From NCBI RefSeq assembly GCF_001894825.1, contig NZ_BCWY01000013.1, forward strand, positions 88,950 to 152,949: a stretch of 64,000 nucleotides of DNA, given 5' to 3'. Origin of the DNA: Rhodococcus jostii NBRC 16295. Its GTDB lineage: Bacteria; Actinomycetota; Actinomycetes; Mycobacteriales; Mycobacteriaceae. The position numbers and the translations under genes were made by a program. Numbering within the stretch: position 1 is the stretch's first letter; each line of letters begins with the position of its first letter. The notes under the pieces were generated by a model that was not told where the DNA came from, searched no databases, and worked only from the letters and a program-made list of their open reading frames with translations. This document shows positions 47,245-55,401 of this stretch, piece after piece.

Positions 47245-48180
47245 TCAGCGGGTCACAGCGGTTTCCCGCTCGACCCGCGACAGCTTCTCGGGATTCCGCA
47301 CGATGTAGAGCCCGGTGATCATGCCGTCGTCCATCCGCATCGCCACGACGTCGTCGATCTCGCCGTCGAGCCGGACGATCAGGGCCGGGCAGCCGTTCAT
47401 CTGCACCGGCTCGACCGATACCGCGCCGCCGATCCTGGGCAGGCCGGCAGCCAGCAAGCGAGACACCTTGTCGGCCCCCACGATGGGCCGCAGCACGGCC
47501 TGCTTGACGCCGCCACCGTCGCCCAACAGGACGACGTCCGGCGCGAGCAGATCGAACAGGCTCTGCAGATCGCCCGTTTCGAGCGCCCGTTGGAACGCCT
47601 GTAGTGCATCTCGGGACTCGGCCGGAGAAACAGCCCCGCGCGGCCGGCGCGCCGCAACGTGCGCCCGCGCCCGGTGCGCGATCTGGCGGACAGCGGCCGG
47701 GTTCTTGTCGACGGCGGCCGCGATCTCGTCATACCCCAGATCGAACACTTCACGCAGCACGAACACCGCGCGCTCCGTCGGCGCGAGCGTTTCCAGCACC
47801 AGCAGCATCGCCATCGACACGCTGTCGGCCAGTTCGACATCCTCGGCCACGTCGGGCGCAGTCAGCAGCGGCTCGGGTAACCAGGGACCGACGTAGGACT
47901 CCTTACGCCGTCCGAGCGTACGCAGCCGGACGAGTGCTTGACGGGTGGTGATCCGGACCAGGTACGCACGCTGATTCCGCACGGTGTCGAGATCGACGCC
48001 CGCCCATCGCAGCCAGGTCTCCTGGAGGATGTCTTCGGCGTCGGCAGCAGAGCCGAGCATCTCGTAGGCGACCGTGAACAGCAGGTTGCGGTGGGCGACG
48101 AACGCGTCGGTAGCGGGGTCCGAACGCTCGTCGTGGCTCCCGCCTCGATCGTCAGGCGTGGTCTGCGATGTGCCGGCCAT
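47245..48180 (-). CDS. ECF41-type RNA polymerase sigma factor with SnoaL-like C-terminus
   Basis: A 311-residue sigma factor. Region 2 is FTVAYEMLGSAADAEDILQE and region 4 is VFDLGYDEIAAAVDKNPAAV. The C-terminal extension (from about residue 195) is a SnoaL-like domain. All three ECF41 signature motifs are present: GPWLPEPLL, LGDGGGVKQ and VRNPEKLSRV. No anti-sigma gene is adjacent, as expected, since the C-domain does that job. A promoter motif matching its own class lies upstream on each strand. Confidence 0.93.
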   Translation of the reverse strand: MAGTSQTTPDDRGGSHDERSDPATDAFVAHRNLLFTVAYEMLGSAADAEDILQETWLRWAGVDLDTVRNQRAYLVRITTRQALVRLRTLGRRKESYVGPWLPEPLLTAPDVAEDVELADSVSMAMLLVLETLAPTERAVFVLREVFDLGYDEIAAAVDKNPAAVRQIAHRARAHVAARRPRGAVSPAESRDALQAFQRALETGDLQSLFDLLAPDVVLLGDGGGVKQAVLRPIVGADKVSRLLAAGLPRIGGAVSVEPVQMNGCPALIVRLDGEIDDVVAMRMDDGMITGLYIVRNPEKLSRVERETAVTR

Positions 48181-48219
48181 GGGTGGCTCCTCTTCACTCA
48201 CTGACAGTGTCACCCACCA

Positions 48220-48246
48220 GACACCGGGCCCCGCGGTTTTGTGACA
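48220..48246 (-). promoter_or_regulatory. ECF41-type promoter for the sigma factor gene (autoregulatory)
   Basis: On the minus strand TGTCACA (48246-48240) is followed by 16 bases and TGTC (48223-48220). The reported ECF41 promoter is TGTCACA-N16-CGTC. The -35 element and spacing are exact; the -10 has one mismatch. It ends 40 bases before the sigma-factor start. Confidence 0.6.
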
Positions 48247-48282
48247 CCGAGGCGTTTGTGGCACACGACACGTTGCCCACAC

Positions 48283-48309
48283 TGTCACAAGAATCGCGTC
48301 GCCGGCATC
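48283..48309 (+). promoter_or_regulatory. ECF41-type promoter for the carboxymuconolactone decarboxylase gene
   Basis: TGTCACA at 48283-48289 is followed by 16 bases and CATC at 48306-48309. This matches TGTCACA-N16-CGTC with one -10 mismatch, 51 bases before the start codon. The presence of the motif in both directions fits an ECF41 sigma factor that drives itself and its partner. Confidence 0.6.
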
Positions 48310-48360
48310 TCATGTTCGTTCGGTGCGGGAGCACACAACACGACGAGTGAGGACGAAGTC

Positions 48361-48846
48361 ATGGACGCCCGATTCAACATGTTCGACAACGAGATCGCCG
48401 CGAAGTTCGCAAAGCGGTTCGTCAGCGCCAGTCTGGTGATCCACGAATCGCCGCTGCCGAAGGCCACCCAGGAACTGGTCAACATCCGGGCCAGCCAGAT
48501 CAACGGCTGCGGCTTCTGCATCGACATGCACACCAAGGATGCCGCGGCCGCCGGAGAAACCCCGGTTCGGCTCAACCTCGTCGCCGCCTGGCGCGAGGCC
48601 ACCGTGTTCACCGAGGCCGAGCGGGCCGCGCTGGCACTCGCCGAGGAAGGTACCCGGCTCGCCGACGCCCACCACGGCGTGTCCGACGAGACCTGGGCCC
48701 AGGTACGCAAGCACTTCGACGACGACCAGATCGCCGCGCTGGTCTCCCTGGTGGCCCTGATCAACGCCGCCAACCGGATGAACGTCATCGTTCGTAACCC
48801 GGCGGGATCTTACGAGCCCGGCATGTTCGCCGCCATGACGAGCTGA
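48361..48846 (+). CDS. Carboxymuconolactone decarboxylase/AhpD-like protein
   Basis: A 161-residue CMD-domain protein. The redox-type CxxC pair and following His are in SQINGCGFCIDMHTKDAAAA near residue 50, the AhpD-like active site. The rest is helical, with VSLVALINAANRMNVIVRN near the end. CMD/AhpD proteins are the most common partners of ECF41 sigma factors. It is probably a peroxidase- or isomerase-like enzyme; substrate unknown. A strong hairpin follows the gene. Confidence 0.92.
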   Translation: MDARFNMFDNEIAAKFAKRFVSASLVIHESPLPKATQELVNIRASQINGCGFCIDMHTKDAAAAGETPVRLNLVAAWREATVFTEAERAALALAEEGTRLADAHHGVSDETWAQVRKHFDDDQIAALVSLVALINAANRMNVIVRNPAGSYEPGMFAAMTS

Positions 48847-48856
48847 TCGGCACACG

Positions 48857-48880
48857 AACCCCGCCCTGTGGGGCGGGGTT
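48857..48880 (+). terminator. Hairpin terminator after the CMD gene
   Basis: AACCCCGCCC and GGGCGGGGTT form a perfect 10-base stem with a TGTG loop, starting 11 bases after the stop codon. No clear U-tract follows, which is common for actinobacterial terminators. The 450-base gap 48847-49299 also holds a possible small membrane ORF and the comB leader. Confidence 0.7.
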
Positions 48881-48958
48881 CTGGTCGTCGCGTGTGCCGT
48901 CGGACAATCCCCAGCTGGATCGCCTGCCCGGCAGAGCGATACCGCCCGCCGACTCCGG

Positions 48959-49105
48959 TCAGGACCACCGAGTGTCACAGGTTTCGGTACGCCCGTCGCA
49001 CACGCATCGCCCGCGTGGTTCCGCACCGCCGAACAGGGCGACCGTCAACCCCAGAACACCTACACCACCGGCCGACAGCGCACAGAATATGAACACGTCA
49101 CTCAT
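48959..49105 (-). CDS. Possible small membrane peptide (48 aa)
   Basis: A 48-codon frame starting ATG at 49105, with GGGGGAGG nearby upstream. The product MSDVFIFCALSAGGVGVLGL continues TVALFGGAEP and has one hydrophobic helix, then a Cys/Arg-rich tail. The size and single helix recall KdpF-type peptides, but no kdp genes are adjacent and the similarity is only general. Nothing else occupies this gap. It may be a real small protein or chance. Confidence 0.35.
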   Translation of the reverse strand: MSDVFIFCALSAGGVGVLGLTVALFGGAEPRGRCVCDGRTETCDTRWS

Positions 49106-49273
49106 CAGCACCCTCCCCCTTCTCGTGTCTCCATTACAACAGGTCTCTACCGGCCCGGGCTCAGGCGCGTCTCCTGCCTGGAGCATTCCTGTTCAGCCGC
49201 ATAGGGTCTCCTCGATGAGCACGGTGATCGGGACATGATCCACTGATGCAGGCGCGAAGCGAAGGAGACGATC

Positions 49274-49303
49274 ATGGAGTCGACCGACACGTATGTGCGA
49301 TGA
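49274..49303 (+). CDS. Short upstream ORF coupled to the comB-like gene
   Basis: The frame ATG GAG TCG ACC GAC ACG TAT GTG CGA TGA encodes MESTDTYVR. It has the strong ribosome binding site AAGGAG six bases before its ATG. Its TGA overlaps the ATG of the comB-like gene (ATGA). The downstream gene has no good ribosome binding site of its own in the usual window, so it may depend on reinitiation. A regulatory leader peptide is an inference. Confidence 0.5.
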   Translation: MESTDTYVR

Positions 49304-50061
49304 ACCGCGAACATCGTCAACTCGACTACGGACTCCGCTTCGACTGGGGCCTGCCCGGGGCGAAAGCCGTCGGCGCCGCCGCCGACATCGCGGTCGTGGT
49401 GGACGTTCTGTCGTTCACCACCACCCTGACCGTGGCGGTCGACGCCGGCATCGACGTTCTGCCCTACCGATGGAACGACGATTCGGCGGAACGCTACGCC
49501 CGCGATTCGGATGCGGTCCTCGCCGTCGGGCGCGGCCGTGCCGTGGGCGGGCAGATCAGTTTGTCGCCGAACACGATTCGGCGCCACACAGCTCCACAGA
49601 GAGTGGTGCTTCCCTCACCGAACGGTTCGAACATCTGCTTCGCACTCGGCGCCGGATCCGGAGTGTGCACCGGAGCGTCCTTTCGGAACGCGACCGCGGT
49701 CTCGGGCTGGATCGCCCGGCACTACACGCCGAGGTCGGTGGTAGCGGTGATCGCTGCCGGTGAGAAGTGGCCGGGCGGCGAACTCCGACCGGCGATCGAG
49801 GATCTGTGGGGCGCGGGCGCGGTGATGTCCGCGCTGGCGGCGACCGGCTGGGATGCGGACCCTTCGCCGGAGGCTCTGGTCGCCATGTCGGCCTGGCGTG
49901 GTGTCGCGCAGTCGCTGCCGCACTCACTCGCGGCGTGTGCGTCGGGACGGGAATTGCGCGAACTGGGATACCCCGAAGATGTCGCAATCGCCGCCGAAAC
50001 AGACCGGAGCTCTGCCGTCCCGGTACTCGAAGATCGGGTCTTCCGAAACGCTGCACAATAG
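49300..50061 (+). CDS. 2-phosphosulfolactate phosphatase family protein (ComB-like)
   Basis: A 253-residue ComB-family phosphatase. Landmarks are AVVVDVLSFTTTLTVAVDAG near residue 33, LPSPNGSNICFALGAGSGV near residue 105 and VAVIAAGEKWPGGELRPAIE with the acidic DLWGAGAVM. ComB makes sulfolactate in coenzyme M synthesis, a pathway not expected in Rhodococcus, so the substrate here is probably another phospho-acid. The start overlaps a nine-codon upstream ORF; the phosphatase gene follows after 10 bases. Confidence 0.85.
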   Translation: MNREHRQLDYGLRFDWGLPGAKAVGAAADIAVVVDVLSFTTTLTVAVDAGIDVLPYRWNDDSAERYARDSDAVLAVGRGRAVGGQISLSPNTIRRHTAPQRVVLPSPNGSNICFALGAGSGVCTGASFRNATAVSGWIARHYTPRSVVAVIAAGEKWPGGELRPAIEDLWGAGAVMSALAATGWDADPSPEALVAMSAWRGVAQSLPHSLAACASGRELRELGYPEDVAIAAETDRSSAVPVLEDRVFRNAAQ

Positions 50062-50071
50062 GGTGAGCACC

Positions 50072-50500
50072 ATGTTCGATACCTGGGACGCCGACGCTCC
50101 CGGAGTGCTGCGCCTGCCGTCCGGGCGACTGGTCCGCGGCCGGGGGCTGAGGCGACCACTCCCGGAGGGGCCCCTGCCGGATTTCGCCGTCTACCTGCTG
50201 GGGCAGGATCCGCTGCCGGTGCGGTGGAACTCCCGGTGGGTCCGGTGGCCCGATTTCCGGCTGCCGCGGGATCGCCACGACACCCGGGATGCGCTGGGCG
50301 AGGTGTGGCGACGAGCCGCCACCGAACGGGTGGAGGTGGCGTGCGGCGGCGGTCGCGGCCGGACGGGCACGGCCCTCGCCTGCCTCGCCGTACTCGACGG
50401 AGTCCCGGCGCGGGACGCCGTCGCGTTCGTCCGGCAGCACTATCACCGTCACGCAGTCGAGACACCGTGGCAGCGGCGGTACGTCGAACGGTTCGCCTGA
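50072..50500 (+). CDS. Protein-tyrosine-phosphatase-like protein
   Basis: A 142-residue protein with the Cx5R phosphatase loop VEVACGGGRGRTGTALACLA near residue 95: Cys, then GGGRG, then Arg-Thr-Gly. The body includes WDADAPGVLRLPSGRLVRGR, FAVYLLGQDPLPVRW and VRWPDFRLPRDRHDT. It is a short PTP/dual-specificity type, probably cytoplasmic. It likely shares a transcript with the comB-like gene. It ends at a strong bidirectional terminator shared with pnp. Confidence 0.8.
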   Translation: MFDTWDADAPGVLRLPSGRLVRGRGLRRPLPEGPLPDFAVYLLGQDPLPVRWNSRWVRWPDFRLPRDRHDTRDALGEVWRRAATERVEVACGGGRGRTGTALACLAVLDGVPARDAVAFVRQHYHRHAVETPWQRRYVERFA

Positions 50501-50510
50501 GCAACAGACC

Positions 50511-50545
50511 GGCGGCCCCGCACGAAGGAATCGTGCGGGGCCGCC
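50511..50545. terminator. Bidirectional terminator between PTP-like gene and pnp
   Basis: A perfect 15-base stem, GGCGGCCCCGCACGA and TCGTGCGGGGCCGCC, with the 5-base loop AGGAA lies between two convergent genes. It starts 11 bases after the phosphatase stop and ends 22 bases after the pnp stop. It would terminate both transcripts. Confidence 0.8.
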
Positions 50546-50566
50546 TGCGTGCGAACTGGGAGAAGG

Positions 50567-52840
50567 CTACTTCTCGGCAGCCGCCTCTTCGCTCTGCTCG
50601 GCCGGAGCCGCAGCGCCGTCTTCCTCGACGGGGATCAGCGAGATCTTGCCGCGGTTGTCGATGTCGGCGATCTCGACACGCAACTTCGAGCCGACGCTCA
50701 CCACGTCCTCGACCTTGGCGATCCGCTTGCCGCTGCCCAGCTTCGAAATGTGCACCAATCCGTCGCGGCCGGGGAGGAGCGACACGAACGCACCGAAGGC
50801 GGTGGTCTTGACGACCGTGCCCAGGAAGCGCTCGCCGACCTTCGGCAGCTGCGGGTTGGCGATGGCGTTGATCATGTCGATCGCGGCCTGCGCGGACGGG
50901 CCGTCCGTCGCACCGACGAACACGGTGCCGTCATCTTCGATGGAGATGTTGGCGCCGGTCTGCTCGGTGATCGAGTTGATCATCTTGCCCTTGGGGCCGA
51001 TGACCTCACCGATCTTGTCGACGGGGACCTTGATGGCCGTCACGCGCGGGGCGAACGGACTCATCTCGTCGGGGGTGTCGATGGCCTCGGCCATGACCTC
51101 GAGGATCGTCGCACGCGCGTCCTTGGCCTGCGACAGCGCGCCGGCGAGGACCTTGGACGGGATGCCGTCGAGCTTCGTGTCGAGCTGCAGGGCCGTGACG
51201 AAGTCCTTGGTGCCGGCGACCTTGAAGTCCATGTCGCCGAAGGCGTCTTCGGCGCCGAGGATGTCGGTCAGTGCCACGTAACGGGTCTCCCCGTCGACCT
51301 GGTCGGACACGAGGCCCATGGCGATACCGGCGACCGGAGCCTTCAGCGGCACACCGGCGTTGAGCAGTGCGAGCGTCGACGCGCACACGGAACCCATCGA
51401 GGTGGAGCCGTTGGAGCTGAGGGCCTCCGAAACCTGACGGATGGCGTACGGGAACTCCTCGACGCTGGGCAGCACGGGCATGAGTGCCCGCTCGGCCAGC
51501 GCGCCGTGACCGATCTCGCGACGCTTCGGCGAACCGACGCGGCCCGTCTCACCGGTGGAGTACGGCGGGAAGTTGTAGTGGTGCATGTACCGCTTGGTCG
51601 TCTCGGGTCCGAGCGAGTCGACCTGCTGCGCCATCTTGACCATGTCGAGGGTGGTGACACCCAGGATCTGGGTCTCGCCGCGCTCGAACAGGGCGGAACC
51701 GTGTGCACGCGGAACGATGGCGACCTCGGCCGACAGCGAACGGATGTCCGTGATGCCACGGCCGTCGATGCGGAACTGGTCGCGCAGGATGCGCTGACGC
51801 ACCAGCTTCTTCGTCAGCGAGCGGAACGCCGCGCCGATTTCCTTCTCGCGACCCTCGAAGTTCGGGGCGACCTGCTCGAGAACCTCGACCTTGACCTCGT
51901 CGGTCTTGTCGTCGCGCTCCTGCTTGCCCGCGATCGTCAGGGCTGCGCTCAGCTTCTCGGCTGCGGCGGCCTCGACGGCGGCGAACACGTCGTCCTGGTA
52001 CGCCGGGAAGACGGGGAACTCGCCGGTCGGCTTCGACGCCTTGGCCGCCAGCTGCTGCTGCGCGGTGCAGAGGCGGGCGATGAACGGCTTGGCGGCTTCG
52101 AGGCCCTCGGCCACGATCGACTCGGTGGGAGCCTGTGCGCCACCGTCGATCAGGGAGATCACGTTGTCGGTGGCCTCGGCCTCGACCATCATGATCGCGA
52201 CGTCGGCGTCGTCACCGGAACCGGAGACGATGCGGCCGGCGACGACCATGTCGAAGACGGCGTTCTCGAGCTGCTCGACGGTGGGGAAGGCAACCCACTG
52301 GCCGGCCTTGTTCTCGTCGGAGGTGATGAGCGCGACGCGCACACCGCCGACGGGGCCGGAGAACGGCAGTCCGGCGATCTGCGTGGAGGCGGACGCGGCG
52401 TTGATCGCGACCACGTCGTACAGGTCCTGCGGGTTCAGGCTCATCACCGTGACGACGACCTGGATCTCGTTGCGCAGGCCGTCGACGAACGACGGGCGCA
52501 GCGGACGGTCGATCAGGCGGCAGGTCAGGATGGCGTCCGTGGAGGGACGGCCCTCACGACGGAAGAAGGAGCCGGGGATGCGGCCCGCTGCATACATACG
52601 CTCCTCGACGTCCACCGTGAGGGGGAAGAAGTCGAAGTGCTCCTTGGGGTGCTTGCTGGCGCTCGTCGCGGACAGCAGCATGGTCTCGTCGTCGAGGTAC
52701 GCGACGACGGCGCCGGCGGCCTGCTGGGCGAGGCGACCGGTCTCGAATCGAATGGTGCGGGTTCCGAAGGACCCGTTGTCGATCACGGCGGTGGATTCGA
52801 ACACGCCCTCATCGACCTCTACTGCGGAATTCTCTGTCAT
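50567..52840 (-). CDS. pnp: Polyribonucleotide nucleotidyltransferase (PNPase/GpsI)
   Basis: PNPase degrades RNA phosphorolytically from 3' ends, forms tails and, in actinobacteria, was first named GpsI (guanosine pentaphosphate synthetase). The 757-residue protein has two RNase PH cores ([38 protein letters not shown]). The KH domain has the GxxG loop [14 protein letters not shown], and the C-terminal S1 domain reads [20 protein letters not shown]. An Ala/Glu-rich tail ends it. rpsO lies upstream on the same strand, the classical rpsO-pnp order. Confidence 0.96.
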   Translation of the reverse strand: MTENSAVEVDEGVFESTAVIDNGSFGTRTIRFETGRLAQQAAGAVVAYLDDETMLLSATSASKHPKEHFDFFPLTVDVEERMYAAGRIPGSFFRREGRPSTDAILTCRLIDRPLRPSFVDGLRNEIQVVVTVMSLNPQDLYDVVAINAASASTQIAGLPFSGPVGGVRVALITSDENKAGQWVAFPTVEQLENAVFDMVVAGRIVSGSGDDADVAIMMVEAEATDNVISLIDGGAQAPTESIVAEGLEAAKPFIARLCTAQQQLAAKASKPTGEFPVFPAYQDDVFAAVEAAAAEKLSAALTIAGKQERDDKTDEVKVEVLEQVAPNFEGREKEIGAAFRSLTKKLVRQRILRDQFRIDGRGITDIRSLSAEVAIVPRAHGSALFERGETQILGVTTLDMVKMAQQVDSLGPETTKRYMHHYNFPPYSTGETGRVGSPKRREIGHGALAERALMPVLPSVEEFPYAIRQVSEALSSNGSTSMGSVCASTLALLNAGVPLKAPVAGIAMGLVSDQVDGETRYVALTDILGAEDAFGDMDFKVAGTKDFVTALQLDTKLDGIPSKVLAGALSQAKDARATILEVMAEAIDTPDEMSPFAPRVTAIKVPVDKIGEVIGPKGKMINSITEQTGANISIEDDGTVFVGATDGPSAQAAIDMINAIANPQLPKVGERFLGTVVKTTAFGAFVSLLPGRDGLVHISKLGSGKRIAKVEDVVSVGSKLRVEIADIDNRGKISLIPVEEDGAAAPAEQSEEAAAEK

Positions 52841-53152
52841 CTCTTCTTTTCACTTCCCTCTCGTCTTCGCCGTACCCGCGGGGGCGTTCTCACCCTCCTG
52901 GCGAGAACTGCGCACCTGAGGGACATCCCCCTCTCGAGTTCTCGGGATGTCACTGTGCGGAGGCGGCCGTCGATCGAAGTCCCCCGGACCGTGTCCGGAA
53001 GACCACTACCGAAGACCGACACCACATTCTCGGGTGCATACGGTAGTGCTGCCCTCGGCAGCTAACGCCGATAGCCAGCGAGGCCCAGTCTAAGCAAGGC
53101 CCCGCCGGCTACCGGAGTGATTCGCGATCGAAATGATCGCTGTGTACGAAAC
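52841..53152 (-). other. Structured rpsO-pnp intergenic leader, no gene seen
   Basis: This 312-base gap has no convincing ORF. It holds several inverted repeats, for example CCGGAC-CGT-GTCCGG and GGACATCCC...GGGATGTC near 52920-53000. In E. coli the same intergenic region carries the RNase III/PNPase autoregulatory stem. Whether an equivalent exists here cannot be decided by eye. A separate pnp promoter may also lie here. Confidence 0.45.
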
Positions 53153-53422
53153 TCAGCGACGCAGGCCGAGACGCTCGATCAGCGAGCGGTAACGCTCGAT
53201 GTCGACCTTCTGGACGTACTTGAGCAGACGACGACGGCGTCCGACCAGCAGCAGGAGGCCGCGGCGGGAGTGGTGGTCGTGCTTGTGCATCTTGAGGTGT
53301 TCGGTGAGATCGACGATGCGCTTGGTGAGCATGGCCACCTGCGCCTCCGGCGAACCGGTGTCGGTCTCGTGAAGGCCGTACTCGCTCAGGACCTGCTTCT
53401 TCTCTTCGGTGGTCAATGCCAC
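53153..53422 (-). CDS. rpsO: 30S ribosomal protein S15
   Basis: The complete 89-residue S15, a primary 16S rRNA-binding protein of the small subunit. The typical sequence blocks [38 protein letters not shown] and [16 protein letters not shown] are present. It lies between ribF upstream and pnp downstream on the same strand. Confidence 0.97.
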   Translation of the reverse strand: MALTTEEKKQVLSEYGLHETDTGSPEAQVAMLTKRIVDLTEHLKMHKHDHHSRRGLLLLVGRRRRLLKYVQKVDIERYRSLIERLGLRR

Positions 53423-53532
53423 TGGTTCACTCCTGGTGATGACGTTCGCGTGAAAGGATCGAAACTCGGCGCGGCCACCGCGAACCGCAGCGCACGCCAG
53501 CGGTCTACTTTACCAGCTGAAATGCTGCGCTT

Positions 53533-54507
53533 TTACCGCACGTCTTCCGACGCCGCGAGGATCGCGCGCGCACGCTCGGCATCCTTGCCCATCGCGACGA
53601 TCAGATCGTCGACCGAGTCGAACTTCTCCATGCCGCGCAGGCGCTCCACCAGGTCGACGGCCACGTGCTGCCCGTACAGGTCGGCTTCCCGGTCGAGGAC
53701 GAAGGCCTCGACCGTGCGGGTCCGCCCGGAGAACGTGGGATTGGTACCCACCGACACGGCAGCCATGTAGCGCTCACCGGAGGTGACCGTTCCCAGGTCG
53801 ACTCCGTGTCCGAGCACCGTGAACCAGGCGGCGTACACGCCGTCCGCGGGAATCGCGGCGTACATGGGCGGGGCGACGTTGGCGGTCGGATAGCCGAGCT
53901 GACGTCCGCGACCGTCGCCGTGGACGACGACACCCTCGACACGGTGCGGGCGGCCCAGGGCCTCCGTCGCGGCGGCCATGTCGCCCGCGTCGACGCACGA
54001 ACGGATGTAGGTGGACGAGAACGTGACCGCGTGCTCTGCGAGCAACGTCACACCGTCGACCGCGAACCCGAACCGGTCGCCGATCTGACGGAGCAGGTCG
54101 ACGTTGCCGGCGGCCTTCTTGCCGAACGTGAAGTTCTCGCCGACGACGACATCCGCCACGTGCAGGCGCTCCACGAGGATCTCGTGGGCGTACCGCTCCG
54201 GCGTCAGCTTCATGAATTCAGCGGTGAACGGCATCACGCAGAAGACGTCGATACCCAATTCCTCGGCCAGCTCCGCCCGGCGCGCAAGCGTCGTGAGCTG
54301 AGCGGGATGACTGCCCGGACGAACCACTTCCATCGGATGAGGATCGAAAGTCATGAGCACGCTGGGTATTCCACGCGTACGGGCAGCCGCCACCGCTCGA
54401 CTGATCAGTTGGGCGTGACCTCGGTGCACGCCATCGAATACGCCGATCGTGAGAACACAACGACCCCAGTCGGCAGGAACCTCGTCGAGACCACGCCATC
54501 TCAGCAC
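53533..54507 (-). CDS. ribF: Bifunctional riboflavin kinase/FAD synthetase
   Basis: RibF phosphorylates riboflavin to FMN and adenylylates FMN to FAD. The 324-residue protein has the N-terminal nucleotidyltransferase signature CVLTIGVFDGVHRGHAQLI near residue 18. VVVGENFTFGKKAAGNVDLL is near residue 120. The C-terminal kinase domain has GRGRQLGYPTANV near residue 205. The GTG at 54507 (VLRWRGLDEVPADWG) matches related proteins better than the ATG 22 codons upstream. It is divergent from the metal-dependent repressor gene. Confidence 0.95.
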   Translation of the reverse strand: MLRWRGLDEVPADWGRCVLTIGVFDGVHRGHAQLISRAVAAARTRGIPSVLMTFDPHPMEVVRPGSHPAQLTTLARRAELAEELGIDVFCVMPFTAEFMKLTPERYAHEILVERLHVADVVVGENFTFGKKAAGNVDLLRQIGDRFGFAVDGVTLLAEHAVTFSSTYIRSCVDAGDMAAATEALGRPHRVEGVVVHGDGRGRQLGYPTANVAPPMYAAIPADGVYAAWFTVLGHGVDLGTVTSGERYMAAVSVGTNPTFSGRTRTVEAFVLDREADLYGQHVAVDLVERLRGMEKFDSVDDLIVAMGKDAERARAILAASEDVR

Positions 54508-54683
54508 GAGTGGCAGCCTACGGTGCCGCGCGCCGATGTTCATCTCCGGACCGGGTGTCCGCCGCCCACACACCCCGCCGAAGCGTCGTCACCTCGCGGT
54601 TCACGACGGCCGGGTCCGTTCCCCGCGAGCGGAACAGGTGTGTCGATGTGTCTCGCCGATAAGACTTGCCTAAGCTCGATGGC

Positions 54684-55397
54684 GTGGCCGTGAACAAGAA
54701 TGACCAGAGCGTGACCGAGGACGCCGCCTCCGAGACCGGGGCCCTCTCGGCCGTGGCACAGGACTACCTCAAGGTCATCTGGACCGTTCAGGAGTGGTCG
54801 CAGGAGCGGGTGTCCACCAAACTGCTCTCCGAGAAGATCGGGGTGTCGGCGTCCACCGTGTCGGAGGCCATCCGGAAGCTGTCCGACCAGGGTCTGGTGG
54901 ATCACGCCCGCTACGGATCCATCGCGCTGACGGAGGCGGGCCGCGTCGCTGCCGTCGGAATGGTCCGCAGGCACCGCCTCATCGAGACGTATCTCGTTCA
55001 CGAACTGGGCTACGGCTGGGACGAGGTGCACGACGAGGCGGAGGTGCTCGAGCATGCCGTCTCGGATCTCATGATCGCCCGGATGGACGCCAAGCTGGGC
55101 CATCCCGAGCGCGACCCGCACGGCGATCCGATTCCGTCGGTCGACGGCTCGGTGCCCACTCCCCCGGCGCGTCAGCTCAGCGACTTCGTCAACGGCGAGA
55201 GCGGCCGCATCGCCCGGATCTCGGACTCCGACCCGGCGATGCTGCGGTACTTCGACTCGGTCGGTGTGGCACTCGACGTGACGGTCACGGTGCTGGAGCG
55301 ACGCGACTACGCGGGCACCGTGTCGATCCGGCTCGACACCGAGGACGACTCGATCGAGCTCGGAAACCCGGCAGCCCAGGCCATCTGGCTGGTGTGA
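54684..55397 (+). CDS. DtxR/MntR family metal-dependent repressor (SirR-like)
   Basis: A 237-residue regulator in the place of M. tuberculosis sirR (Rv2788). The HTH domain reads YLKVIWTVQEWSQERVSTKL then IGVSASTVSEAIRKLSDQGL, and the dimerisation/metal helix includes VGMVRRHRLIETYLVHELG with HDEAEVLEHAVSD. The C-terminal segment is FeoA-like. GTG 54684 follows a TAAGCT hexamer at 54671-54676 by seven bases, suggesting leaderless translation. The TTGCCTAAGC just there resembles half of a DtxR-type box, so autoregulation is possible. It probably senses Mn2+ or Fe2+. Confidence 0.88.
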   Translation: MAVNKNDQSVTEDAASETGALSAVAQDYLKVIWTVQEWSQERVSTKLLSEKIGVSASTVSEAIRKLSDQGLVDHARYGSIALTEAGRVAAVGMVRRHRLIETYLVHELGYGWDEVHDEAEVLEHAVSDLMIARMDAKLGHPERDPHGDPIPSVDGSVPTPPARQLSDFVNGESGRIARISDSDPAMLRYFDSVGVALDVTVTVLERRDYAGTVSIRLDTEDDSIELGNPAAQAIWLV

Positions 55398-55401
55398 CCC
55401 G

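Noticed and set aside
50549..53065. 838-codon open frame antisense to pnp
   Set aside because: High-GC codon use leaves opposite frames open. The product has no recognisable domain, and the other strand encodes a complete PNPase.
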